Shown in pieces: positions 41,504-55,428 of a stretch of DNA of 64,000 nt. Location: contig NW_026944383.1 in NCBI RefSeq assembly GCF_033439725.1, positions 2,232,001 to 2,296,000 of the forward strand, in the 5' to 3' direction. The translations under genes were made by a program, and so were the position numbers. The notes beneath the pieces are model-generated. The model was not told where the DNA came from. It saw nothing but the letters and a program-made list of their open reading frames with translations, and did not search any database. Within the stretch, counting starts at the first letter, position 1. Every line of letters starts with the position of its first letter. This DNA comes from Neurospora tetraspora (taxonomy: Eukaryota; Ascomycota; Sordariomycetes; Sordariales; Sordariaceae).

Positions 41504-43658
41504 TCAAAGCTCATCAAGACTAGGTCTCCTAAACTCCCAAGTCCGCGGCATGACGGGCAAGCCGATATAGAATTGCCAGAACCGTTTAAGTTCGGTGGTG
41601 ATGATTTCGTAGCTGTTTTTTTTTATTTTTTATATCACCAACCAATTAGCAAATGCACAAAGAAAACAAAGATGGAAATGGGGATGGGGGTTGGGGGGGT
41701 ATAAAACTCACAGGAACCCAGGTAACTTGAAATAACTCTTGATCACCAACTTGAACGCCGCAAGCACCACCGTGAACTCGTTCTCGAGCTCATCCTTAAT
41801 GGTTCTCTTCTTGTATTCGAAGTTGGGATCGGTGTCGGGGTGTTGCGGTTGTTGTTGGAACTCGTCGAAGTCATCATCATCGATATGTTGTTGCTGCTGC
41901 TGCTGCTCTTGCTCAACCTTGGGAGCTGGAGTAACTCCCGCCGCCGTGGCCTCGTCTACAGCGGTTGTGGCAGTATTTGTGACAGAGGCCTCCTCAGCGG
42001 CATCAGCGGCAACGGGTGTCGAAACAATAACGTGTCGTGGCTTTTTGGCTCGGTCGGGGATGTGATGGGCTCCCGAATTCTCGGCTTCTTCGACTTGCTC
42101 GTGGGATTGTTGTCCCTTCTCGCTCTCCTCAACCATCGCCCTAAACTTCTGAATGGCTTCCAAACTGCTGCTTAACCGAGCATAAGTATTAAACAGCGCC
42201 ACTAGCTCGGTGCGCTTAAGCTTGAACGGAATCTCGTCAGTCGTAGAGGTTGTCGCGGGAGTATCGTTGTTAGCGAACTCAAAGAGAACCTTGAGCGCAG
42301 TCCCGTACCCAGCCGTCTGCAACTTGCCCCACAACCGACACTTGTCGCAGCCGACGCAGTCCATCAGCCTCGAGATGTTGCGGAAGCGGTTGCGGAAGTC
42401 TTCCTTAAGCGAAGGGCCCTCGCCGTTCTTGAACATAATCGACTCGTCGAACACAGGGCCAGGCACGCTGTTGGCGGCCTTGGAAGTGACGGCGAGGACC
42501 TTGGCGCGCGTGTCGGCGTCTTGGGCCGGGTCGCCCGTGCAAAAGGTGTACTCCTCATGAGAGGAGAGGTAGGGCCCCAGCTTGGCGACGGCGCGGGTGA
42601 GCAGGGCGTAGTTGAAGTACAGGTTGCTGATGCGGTCCGGGAACTTGTGCAGGCGGTTGATGTAGCAGGACAGGTTGGGCTGCCACTGGCCGGTGGTTTG
42701 GTTGAGGAAGTCCCAGCAGAGGTGCGTCGAGATGGACGCGTGCATGCCGCTGACGATCTTGTAGAAGACGCGCTTCTCGAGGCACTCGTCTTCGGACTCG
42801 AGACCGGTCTTGGCGACGAAGGGGACCAGCGGGTTCTGCTCGCGCTCATGCTCGAGCACCTGCTGCCGACCGGCGGCTTGCATGACGGCGCGGAAATCCT
42901 GGGCGGCGGGGCCCTTGGGGACCGAGTAGGTCTCGCCCAGCGAGGCGGACTGGGGGAAGGAGGATTTCTGGAAGCAGTTCTCGCGGTAGATGGCGTCCCA
43001 GACCTGCTTGGCGCCCTCGCCGGCGTATCCGGTGAAGCGCTCGGGGTTGCGCAGGAGAGAGACGTAATCGCCCTTGGAGGTTGCGCTCTCGTCGTCCGGC
43101 ACGCAGTAGTCGCGGTCGTCGCACTCGTCGTCGTATTCCACCACGCAGGACTCGCCTACGTTCTCTCCCAGCTCGCCCTGGAGCGGGCGCTTCGGTTCTT
43201 GTCGCTGGACGGACTTTCCCGGGTGCTTAGCATGGGGTCCTTCGAGCTTGCCGAGCTCGCGGGCGCGCCATACTTCGGGAATGTCTTCTTCGTTGTCGAG
43301 GGTCTCCACGGCGCAGGCAATGTTGCCGCACATGCCGTTCTCGTCGTTCCAAAAGGGACATTGCTTGTTGAACAAGTTCAGGCGGTAGTGTGAGAAGAAA
43401 TCGGTTGTCCGTGTTAAGTCGTCGAGCGCGGGCTTGATGTCGCGGTTAAGCTGTTCGAGGGTGGAATAGGAGGCGCATGCATCACTGACGATGGCTTTTG
43501 GTGATATCTAGAAGGAGAATTGGCGGTTAGCTTCAAGAGCCTCCTTTCGCAAGACACCATTGACTTACAGCGCATGATTTATCGTCGCTCTTGCACTGGG
43601 CTTCGGGACTCCAGAGCGCAAAGAGCGACAAGTAGAAAAGCCGCGATGCGGGCTTCAT
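41504..43658 (-). CDS. ero1: Endoplasmic reticulum oxidoreductin ERO1
   Basis: Three exons (43569-43658, 41712-43507, 41504-41612) giving 664 aa. The signal peptide is MKPASRLFYLSLFALWSPEAQ. The shuttle cysteines are C90-x4-C95 (GMCGNIAC), and the FAD-proximal active site is C414-x2-C417-x2-C420 (CVGCDKC). Both are as expected for the flavoenzyme that oxidises PDI using oxygen. The last exon is found only by splicing a 99-nt intron (GTGAGT donor, TGCTAAT branch). It replaces a premature TGA with RFWQFYIGLPVMPRTWEF and the end SLDEL, the usual Ero1 C-terminus. The final LDEL resembles an HDEL/KDEL-type retrieval tail. A poly-Gln and acidic insert lies near 565-615. Confidence 0.93.
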
Positions 43659-45501
43659 GGTGAGCTGTTGTTGCTTGTCCGGGACTCGTCTCCTCCGGGT
43701 GCATGAAAGAGGCCACTCTAGCTAATTATACGTTGACCTTGGGGTGTTCCACGGGTTTCGGGGCAACGGTGGCCAGACCGTAACCGTTCTCGGATAATCC
43801 GATGTTTCGTCCCGTATAGCAATGTCCGTGTAGAGATGAAAGGTACCTGTTGCTTCGTGGCACTTCTAAGATTCTCGAGGTATACTTTTTAGGGGCGAGT
43901 TCAACGTGTTCTGGACTCTGACGTCGCTCTCTGCAGGGGTTATCTGTCTTCTGCGACACGGAAAGAATTCTGATGGAATCTTCGATAAGCACACACGGAC
44001 AGCGCAATGACAGGGGTCCGGGTGAGAAAGTGCCAGTCTCGGAACGTCAATAGGGGGTTGAATAAAAGTTGGGAAACGACAAAGACAAAAAAACACTTGA
44101 AAGGAAAAGGGCAGAGCAGACCAGGGACATGTAGGTGGGAATTGATATTTTCGAATTATCTGTCCACTACCTGGGGTTCTCGTACCGGGTCTCGCGGGCT
44201 TACATCTTAATAATCATCCCGAACCCAGTCCTCCATACAAAGGAGGCGAAGCATCTTGTTTGTTGCAGTCCGATCAATTGGACACCCTAATGGTAACTTT
44301 CTGGAAAGGTGTCCAGATGGAGATCGGGAAAATCAGCAGATTTCAAATTGCCGACCGAACGACCTTTTCTCGACTGACCTGACGATGTGATGCGGCACTG
44401 TCCGAGGTGGCGCTCCCTTGCATTTGTCCAATTATGTTGTTCCTTTGATGCTTGAAGAGAGGTTCAGTTTCCGTCTTTCTGTTTCGGGCAATGTCCGGGT
44501 TAACACACGATATGCTTCATTCAACAGCAAAAAGGCGTGACCTCATGAGAAAGAATGCTCTAAAGAATCCCACGAGCGGTTCAGAATCCATATCGAGACA
44601 TCTCGAAATGCCCGACAGTATGCAAATTGAAGTTACTTGTGTGAGGCCGAAGACTCCGGCCCTCTTGGCACCCGTCCGGGTTCGGGATCCGAGAGCTAAA
44701 GTCCCGTGAATCTCCGCCCACGATAACACCACATCACGTATTTAAGATGCATATCAAGATCGGTAGCAGCCATTCCAAGAGCAAATCTATCGCTTTGGTC
44801 TAATAATGAAGGCATCGTCTTAATCTGGATGGGCATAAGTCATTAAATCCCAGCCATAAGAACATACGGTATATGCACCTACAACATCGCCTCCACTCAT
44901 ATCCAAAGTGAACGCAACCATCCATCTTACTAGGCAACGCATCGAGGTCAAATTCCAGGCATAGGTCAGCGTATTGATAAGACTCTTAACAATATAACGA
45001 TGCCTACCGATGAACCGTAAACACATGAGGACTAGCGTCGACCTGGCTGAACAAGACGTTATCATGCCTTTTACAATTCATGACACATCCGACAACGAAA
45101 TTTAGAAAAAAACATACAAGACAGAGTCACTTTTACATCAAATGTAGACAAGTTAAGTTTTGTTCATCGTTTGTATTGTTTTTGCACCTTCCCCAGTCTA
45201 CATGCAGTTGCGCCGAAGAGATTTTGGGTCATAAATAAAGAGATCAATGGCGCTAAAAGGCAAGAAAAAGAAATCCATCCGGTATGTCATTCATTCTTGG
45301 AAACAACCATTCCCTGCCTGGGGATGCGACTGATGCCGTAGAGTGCAGATCAAATACACATGGCCCCCCCAACTTTTGAGTATCCGGTCCCAATGAACGA
45401 GGTATATGAAGACGTCGTCCCAATACAAGACAAGATTCTGCCTTCAATTAAAGTTCCTGTTCCTATTCCCAAGTATTGCGCTCGTTAAGCTAAAAGGTAA
45501 T
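43659..45501. other. Intergenic, ERO1 upstream and SSB downstream
   Basis: About 1.8 kb. It includes the ERO1 promoter side (43659 onward) and the SSB 3' flank. A 10-bp hairpin with one mismatch and a 17-nt loop lies at 44279-44315 (TGGACACCCT pairing with AAGGTGTCCA). No gene is supported. Confidence 0.55.
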
Positions 45502-47812
<2,311 letters not shown>

Positions 47813-49309
47813 GATGAAGATAGTGTTGTCTGGAAAGGGAATGTCGAGACTGAGCTGAAGCTGGCAACGACGAAGGGGACGAGGAGGGAGTTGAAGGGTT
47901 TTAAAAGGCCTGAGCCGGTCCAGTCACTGGGGAGTGGGCTACGTGGGGCAGGGCAGGCCGGGCGACATTCAATTTTGAAATTTTCAACTGCGGTGCAACT
48001 TTTTTCTGTTGCATGGCCAACCGCCCCGGTTTTCCCCACTGACTAGCCTGGATTGGGCATGGCTGGCTATGGCCACTATCTTATCTAAGCCTGACACGTG
48101 ACACTACTCGTGATATCTGGTCCCAGTCTTCTTCAATCCGAGCCTACGACTGGCTGGCTTCTGCCTGACATGGGGTGTGGGAGGGACGTTGAGACGGTCG
48201 AGGGGTCTTGTCTTGGAACTTTTTCACCTTGGGCGCCTCCTCCGGCCTCTGGGGGCGCTAGCAAGGACTGCAGTGCAGGGTGGGCAAGGGCAACTTTTCG
48301 AAGTGGAGGAGGGGGAGGGGTCTGAATCAGTTGCAGGAAAGACGGGAATGGTTTCATTGGATTGTTGACCTTCTGACACGACAGGGCAACTGAATGATGA
48401 AACTGAACTTTTGCCGACAATGCAATGTTGGAGACTCGGAGGGAAGTGGAAGTGGCCATTGTGAGTCGTAAAGTTTGATCTCTGGGAGTCTGGAAGCGGC
48501 GATGGTTTGGAAAGAAACAGTTGTGTTACGAGTCGTTACACGAATAATTGCTGCAGGCTACAGGAAGTAGTTGGCGTTGTCTGCATTTTGCTGCTTGTGA
48601 TTGCGGCTACACTGAATTTGTCAGTTGGCCTCCATACGTAACTGCCAATACAAAAGTTTCTTCGATTTGTTCGACCGCCTCCAAGACAAACCCACTCTAT
48701 CATCTTGTCGGTGACTATATCTCTCTAGAGACTACCTCTCTCTATCTGCACTACTGCAATCTCTGTTTGAAAGAGCAACCGACTTGTTTGCCTGGAGCAG
48801 CAAGTCGCAACTTCCACTTCCAACTTGCAAATCGCACCTGCCGTCTAGACCCTGAGTGCTTGGACCACGCGTCTAGAAACTGATTTCTTCTTTTTGCCGT
48901 GACAAACTTTCCTCGTTCCACGTCTTCTTCTTCTTCCTCTCAACATCTCAACTTTTTCTCAACAACCAAGCATCCAGAAACTTCCACTTTTCCTCGGAAG
49001 AGCAGCATCCCGCAGGCAAAAGCAAACTACATACACAATCCAAAACATCCGACCGAATCGTATCGTGGATCCCCCAAGTTGGAGCCCCCCTCGCCCGCAG
49101 TCCCCAATCGATTCGCGCTTCCACCCACGCCTCGCCGGGCCTCGCACGCTTAAATCACTTTCTTGGGCATAAACTGCTTTTTTTGTGGGCCCGTCTGTCC
49201 AAGCTCAGTCCTTGTTAGCTCGACTCCGTCTTGTCGCCCTTTGTCGGAACGACACACTTTGATCAACATCCACTTTCCAAACCCCCATCGCAACATCACA
49301 ACCGCCACC
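47813..49309. promoter_or_regulatory. Divergent promoter region SSB/eIF4E
   Basis: About 1.5 kb between start codons. The eIF4E side is pyrimidine-rich and ends in ACCGCCACC just before ATG, a strong Kozak-like context. No gene is supported. Two growth-linked translation genes share this stretch. Confidence 0.55.
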
Positions 49310-50195
49310 ATGTCCGAGCAAGTCGATCTCACCACCATCCCTATCAGCCCCGAGGGCGGCAACACCAACGGCGACGCCGCCGTCAAGGACGACAAGACCG
49401 TCACCGTCTTCCACGACAAGGAGCACTTCAATGTCAAGCACCCTCTCTCCAACCGCTGGACCCTTTGGTTCACCAAGCCCTCAAGCGGAAAGGTTGGTTT
49501 CCCTCCCCCCCTCCGCCTACCATCTGCCCCACCATACCATGCAGTCAGCTAACATCACGGCGACCAGGGCGACAACTGGAATGATCTCCTGAAGGAGGTT
49601 ATCACCTTTGAGACGGTCGAGGAGTTCTGGGGTGTATATGTATGTCCATGAGTGCCCTCCCACCCCGCGCTTTGCGCAACATGCATGCTGACCAAAACGC
49701 GCGCAGAACAATATCGCCCCGGTATCAGAGCTCGCTCTCAAGTCCGATTACCACCTCTTCAAGGAGGGCGTGCGCCCCGAGTGGGAGGATCCCCAGAACA
49801 AGCACGGTGGCAAGTGGTCTTACCAGTTCAAGGAGAAGCGCAGTGTCAACATTGACGAGATCTGGCTGCATACTATGCTTGCTGCGATCGGCGAGACTCT
49901 CGAGGACGAGGAGGACGGTGAGGTCATGGGTGTTGTCGTCAACGTCCGCAAGGCCTTCTTCCGTGTTGGTGTTTGGACTCGCACTATCGGCAAGCACATT
50001 CCCGGCCGCGGCGACGGAGACATTTCTGGCGGCAAGGGTAGGTCCCCTGAGAAGGGCAAGGAGATCCTGATGGCCATCGGCCGTCGCTTCAAGGAGGTTC
50101 TCCAGCTCCCTGCCAACGAGGCTCTCGAGTTCTCCGGTCACACGGAATCCGCTCACAGCGGCAGCTCTCGTGCTCGTGCCAAGATGACCGTCTAA
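49310..50195 (+). CDS. eIF4E: Translation initiation factor eIF4E
   Basis: Three exons (49310-49492, 49568-49639, 49707-50195) giving 247 aa, all phase 0. The factor binds the mRNA 5' cap and recruits eIF4G. HPLSNRWTLWF leads the conserved core. The cap-stacking tryptophans correspond to W65 (GDNWNDLL) and W111 (RPEWEDPQNKHGG), and the eIF4G-binding W82 lies in VEEFWGVY. The cap-phosphate-binding region continues with VVVNVRKAFFRVGVWTR. The first 37 residues are a variable acidic tail. An insert after GVWTRTIG (Gly-rich, about 170-190) is longer than in human eIF4E. Divergent from SSB. Confidence 0.96.
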
Positions 50196-51183
50196 ATGCG
50201 GCCTCCAGTTCTGGCCATGTCATTGACAAGCTAAAGTCAAACCCGGCTTTAGCAGGCGGCTTCGTTTTCATGCATACAACGAGCCGCTTATAATATCTAC
50301 GACGTTCGAGAAAGGACGCCATGCGGTCTTGGCGGCGGCATACACGCAAACGACAACGCATAGAAATATGGGATATCTCGTTGACGAAAAAGTTACCCGC
50401 TTCATTTACTTGGTGGAGGAATCCGGGAGTCTGGAAGGGGGGAATCTAGCCGTGGCGTCGGTTTCCAAAAATCCTTTTTACATTTCATTCAGCAGCTCTA
50501 TTGAGGTCCTTATCATGGCGTTATTTGACTTTGGAAGTTAAGGCAGCCTTTAAGTCGGTTTTATACACCGTGGCCTCCTACTCGCAGATTTGTGCATGGA
50601 TCTGAGCGTGGGCAGTCGTGGAATTAGACGATGGTTTATACTCGGGACGAGATGGGATTGCCGCACTATTTCCATCGGGTTCCTGAGAGAGCATGTGTAT
50701 GGTGTGTTGGGCTTTTGCGGCGGGCGTGGGACACAAGTCGTCGCGGGATATGGGACATTGATAGGAGCTTAGTGAGGAATAAAAGCATTGGTCCTCTACA
50801 TTCGGCCGGAAATGGACATGCGTCTTTGTTGACTAACATTAACGTTAAGGCTCGGAACAGGAAAGTCCGGCTTGTTACCTCTGATTGTGGACACAGCCGT
50901 CCTGGGCACCGCTCATGGTTCGCCTTGAGAGTCAACGAGCTTTTTACCAGAGGTATTGATACCTTACAACCCAAACTCGAACGATGACATGATCGCGGAT
51001 CAAGACGACTGACTTAAGAAGAGCAGGTATAGAAAGAATTTCTCAAAGATAAGCTAGCTACTATACAACTTTATCCAAACTCCAAGTTGACCTAACGCCT
51101 CCAAAAACCAACATCCCTAATAAGATCAACCAACGGACTACTTATCCAACTTTCCAAAACTTGTTATCCACGGTTAAACTGCT
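50196..51183. other. Convergent intergenic region
   Basis: About 1 kb between the 3' ends of eIF4E and the orphan membrane protein. Short frames here have no family features. Nothing recognised. Confidence 0.55.
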
Positions 51184-54100
51184 TCATGGCGTAAGAGGAG
51201 GAGGCGGTGCCGCGCCGGCAAGGGTGAAGGTTCCGTCGCCAGTAGTAACAGTGGAAGCAGTGGTGGAAGTCCGCCTCCCAGACGTCAGACCACCACCTTT
51301 AGCAGTGTTTTTCTCAGTAACAGTGAACACTTCTTCCCCACCGTTAGTGGTAACAGTGTAGGTAGTCTTCTCAGTCTTCAAATCAGACTCAACCCCCCTT
51401 GCAAAAGGATTCCAGTTACCACCACCACCAGCCACCGCCCCGGCCGTCGTCGTAGTTGTCGTCGCCGTCGTCGTCACCGTCGTTGTCAACCCCCCTCCCC
51501 CACCTCCTGTTCCTCCTCCTCCTACTGCACCTCCTCTCCTCCGCCACGCCTCAGGTAAAAATGTAGCACCAGTAGCACCACCAAGCCACCCATCAACCCT
51601 TTCCAACCCCCCTCTCACACTCTCATCCACCAACTTCACCCAATCTCCCCACCATCCAAGCGCACCTTCCAACCTCGCCCAAACCCATCCCACCGGTCCC
51701 CTCCTAACCAGCTGCGAATAAAGATACCCCACCCCTCTTAACAGCGCGGCTAGCGGCGGAAGCACCACCTTTTTAACCAGGTCCCCGATGGGAGCGAGGA
51801 CTGGTTTGAGTATAGCTAACGCTAGGTTTTGAAGGAGGGTTAATGCGCGGAGGAGGAGACCAACCAGAGGGCGGAGGGCATCCACAATGGGGGTGAGGAG
51901 CGTGGTTAGGCCGTCTTTGACCTGGTTGAAAACGTGGAGGAGTGTTGATTCCAGGGCCAAAAAGAAGGGGAGGAAAGAAGGGAAGAGGAAGGGAAGTACC
52001 AAAAAGCGGAGGAGGGAGTAGATGAGAAGAGTAAAAAGGAGGCGGCGGAGATGGAGGAGGGTGCGGTTTGAGGGGATCAATCTGCTCAGGAGAGATGAAG
52101 AGGTGCGGGAGGAGGAGAAGTAGGGGGAGGAGGATGAGGATGAGGAGGAGGAGGAGGAGAGGGAATGGGAGGAATGGGAGGAATGGCGGGAGGTAAGCGG
52201 GAGATTAGTCCATTCTCTCAAGGTAGGAACGTGCTCCGGCAGGTAACCTGGGTAACCGATGTAATACTTTTCTGGACCTGCCGAAGGATCATTGCTGCTG
52301 CGGCGGAGGGCGGAAAGGTTGGACTCGTCGGCTACGCCCGAGTAGTAGATTGCGTTGCCTTTGGCGATTAGGTGGATTGCTTGAGCGTCTTCTTGACGGT
52401 CGAAGGGGTTCATGTGATGCTTGAGACGGCGGCGGGTGTGGGGGGCTTTGTAGCCCTGCTCGTCGGAAGAGTCTTCCTCTTTAGGAGGGGGATTGCGGGG
52501 GATGACTTTATCAAAGTAATACTCGTAAGTGGGGTGGGTCTCGATGGAAGCCATGAGGTCGTTGGTGTGGAAGGAGAGGCCGACCCGGAAGGACGGGTTC
52601 TTCTTGACCTCCTCACGTCTAAAGGTTTCCAGGTTCATGTAGCGTTGGATGGCGGGGAAGATGGCGATTTGAGTCTTTGCCAAGCGAGAAGGGAGGTAGA
52701 GCTCTGGACGGTTGGGGTCACTTTTAGACCTGCTATAGTTCGGCTCTGGGGCAGGAGGAGGATCGTGAACAGTGGGTGCAACAAAGCCGGGACGGAGTCG
52801 CGCAAGCCTGGCGGCTGTGGCCGTCAAACCGGACTTCAACTTTGTACTGGCGTCATCCAAGGCAAGTCTGAGGGTACCGCGTGCCATGGCAGCCGTGGTC
52901 CTGGGAGTACGTCCGTCCAGTCCAAGCTCCTTTCTCCTCTTCTTCCGGCGGCGGTCCGCTTCCAGGCCTGCGTGATACCGCTTCTGCGCGTCTTGCTCGT
53001 GCTTGTCGGCCCATGCCCGGGAGATCTCAAAGGGAATGTCGTCGACGTTCTCGACCTCAAAGCTCCATGCATCTCCAGGCAGAGGCCAGTTGAAGCGGAA
53101 GACGTCGCGGGATAAGCGCATGGCGATGTTGAAGTACCCAGCCTCGGCAATGATATCGTGGATTTCTTGGTGGAATTCCAGTGGGTCGATACGCTTCTCA
53201 AATTCGACGTCCATGAACCGGAGCAAGGGAGAAAACAAGGCAGTGGTTTGAATTGCCAGCTTGTCCACCTCGGGCCAGAACTCGGGAGTCAGAATGTATT
53301 CACCAAGAGCAGCGCGAACGCTTTGGGAACGCATCACGGTGCGGACGTAGCCTAGGTAGTCCGCGGTTAGTTAACGGCCACAAGCACAAGGGAGACAAAG
53401 GATCAGAAAGAAACATACCATCCATCTCAATATAACACTCATCCTGCGCCTCCAACATCCTCTTCGTACCCCTATCCGCCCCAAACAACAATTCATCAAA
53501 CACCTGCTCCTGCAACAACCTCACCAACACCGCCACCATCAAAAACTTCCTATACCGTCCCTTAGCCAACAACACATCCCACCCCGCCGGGTGATTATTA
53601 TCCTGCCTCGCCACCAAGCTCGCATAATGAACAAACTGGTCCGAAACGCCCGCCTGCTTCCACAGGTTCATCCAATCTTTAACACTCTTCGCACTGAGCT
53701 TGACGTCGGACCCTTCGTTGTCAAAATACTTCTCCGCCCACCTATACACCCTCCGCATGAGGTCTTCCCAAAGAATCCCATACCAGTCACTCTGGAACTC
53801 GATCTCCTTATCCTCCTCCGACAAAGTCGGCCAGCGGATATGATCAAACCCCAACTGCGTCGGCCTCCACCCCGATTCTCTTATAGTCACCACCTGTCTC
53901 GGGATCACAGGAGTCACATCCACCCCGAGACCGACATCGAGCCTCAACTTCTTAGCCACTCCCTTCAACCCCGCCTCAATAGCACCGAACGCCTCGAGGC
54001 TTGATCGCGCAAAGGGGATGTAATCCAGGGTATGGAACGGGTGTTTCTTTAGGGGCAAGGGCTTAAGCAGTCTGTCGTCGACTCCCAAGATGGCGATCTT

Positions 54101-54325
54101 GCGCTCGTGCATGGCTTTCTTGTTGAGTTCCTGGTAGAGCCCGTCCGAGGGAAGCCAGGGCCGCTCCTTTGTGGGGATGGGCTCGACGACGACGTGGGTG
54201 GATGAGATGCGGCTGGGTTGGCGGACGTCGGAGCGGGCTTTGGGGACGACGCCGAAGGAGGGGGGCTTGAACCCGCCGGTGCTGTAGAGGCCGGTGGGCG
54301 CGGAGTGGGCGCCTCGGTGAGCCAT
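51184..54325 (-). CDS. Orphan 1024-aa protein with membrane segments
   Basis: Two exons (53419-54325 and 51184-53351) joined as EMDG-YVRTVMRSQS. I do not recognise a named family. Residues about 40-480 look like a folded, conserved-type domain rich in aromatic residues (for example FQSDWYGILWEDLMRRVYRW and TPEFWPEVDKLAIQTTALFSPLLRF). A basic linker with RRRKKRRKELG follows. A long Ser run precedes a strongly hydrophobic block at about 730-770 (LLFTLLIYSLLRFLVLPFLF), then amphipathic stretches to about 850. The C-terminus is Gly-rich with Thr/Val repeats. It could be a membrane-anchored protein with a cytosolic N-terminal domain. Function is unknown. Confidence 0.75.
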
Positions 54326-55428
54326 TGTTGTTTTGGTTTACGTTTCTTCTCCTTGCTATGTTGATGAGTGTTCGTCTTTGCGATTGTGGTATGCGCCAGC
54401 TTTCTCGTGTAGTTCTACTCGGGGAATCAAAGATATCGTGGGTTCCTAGTGAAAGCAATGATTTGGTGAAGTCATGAAGATGTTGCCAAAAGGAATGCAG
54501 AAAAGGTTCTGTAGGAAGATAGTTGGCAACATGCTGACAACATATGAGAACAGGACACAAAGGGGGGGTAGCTGAGCGGGATCAATGAAGCAGTCAACAT
54601 TCTCGACCTTTTCGACAATGGGCAGAAACAAAGGGTGATGCGATGCTAGGGGATAGCTGACGGAAATGGACATGAAGCTGGAAGAACAAAGCAGACCCAA
54701 CCGGACATGGAAAAGTCCAACAATGGCTCACCTGAGAAGCACTGGCATATCTTTGAGAGACAACATTCCAACCGTTCGCATCGCATCGAAGCTTTCTGTT
54801 CTTGTTAGCTGCCGTTCTCGGAATTGGCAAACATCTCAGGGCCAACAACCTGAGTGTGTTGCATTGTCTTGTTTGCGACTGTAGGTAGACAAAGAAGGCT
54901 GTCAATGATGGCTTCCTAGTCAATAGGTCAAAGTGCACATCGGTGCTCGTCTTATTTCCCAACTTGCTGCAAATCAAATGTCGTCGCCGACTGGCTTGTA
55001 AAAATTCGCTGTTTGGATACCCCCTTTTGTCACAGATATCATACATAACAACATGATGCTCTGGCAATGTCCACTTCATCCGTCCATTACCATACCTATA
55101 CTCTCTCAGTCATAGCACCACCTCTTTATTTAGGCAAGCAGACCTAACAACCCCCATAATGGAGAGAAAGTACCAAATGACCGAGCCGAACGCATTGTAT
55201 TCCACCTCCCACCGTCCATAAACTCCATGATGTAAGTAACTTGACGCTCGCCAACCCAAACACTTTCGAAATGACTCGACTATCTTGCGCCGGCCATGAC
55301 CAAGCCCCATCGTTGAACCAGAACCTCCTCAACATTGCGGAAACCGACAAGATCTTGAAAGGAATAAGAAAGGTATCAGCAAATACCAGAAAAGAACATT
55401 TGAGACGAAAGTTCGTTCAAAGAAGCGG
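54326..55428. other. Intergenic, upstream of orphan protein, downstream of RSC4-like gene
   Basis: About 1.1 kb. Short frames here have no recognisable features. A minus-strand 161-codon frame (54594-55079) has unlike composition and no motif, so I do not call it. Confidence 0.5.

Noticed and set aside
42521-43393. 290-codon plus-strand frame opposite ERO1
   Set aside because: Shadow of GC-rich ERO1 codons, with no independent support.
54594-55079. 161-codon minus-strand frame
   Set aside because: No motif, no splice-supported extension and composition unlike flanking genes.
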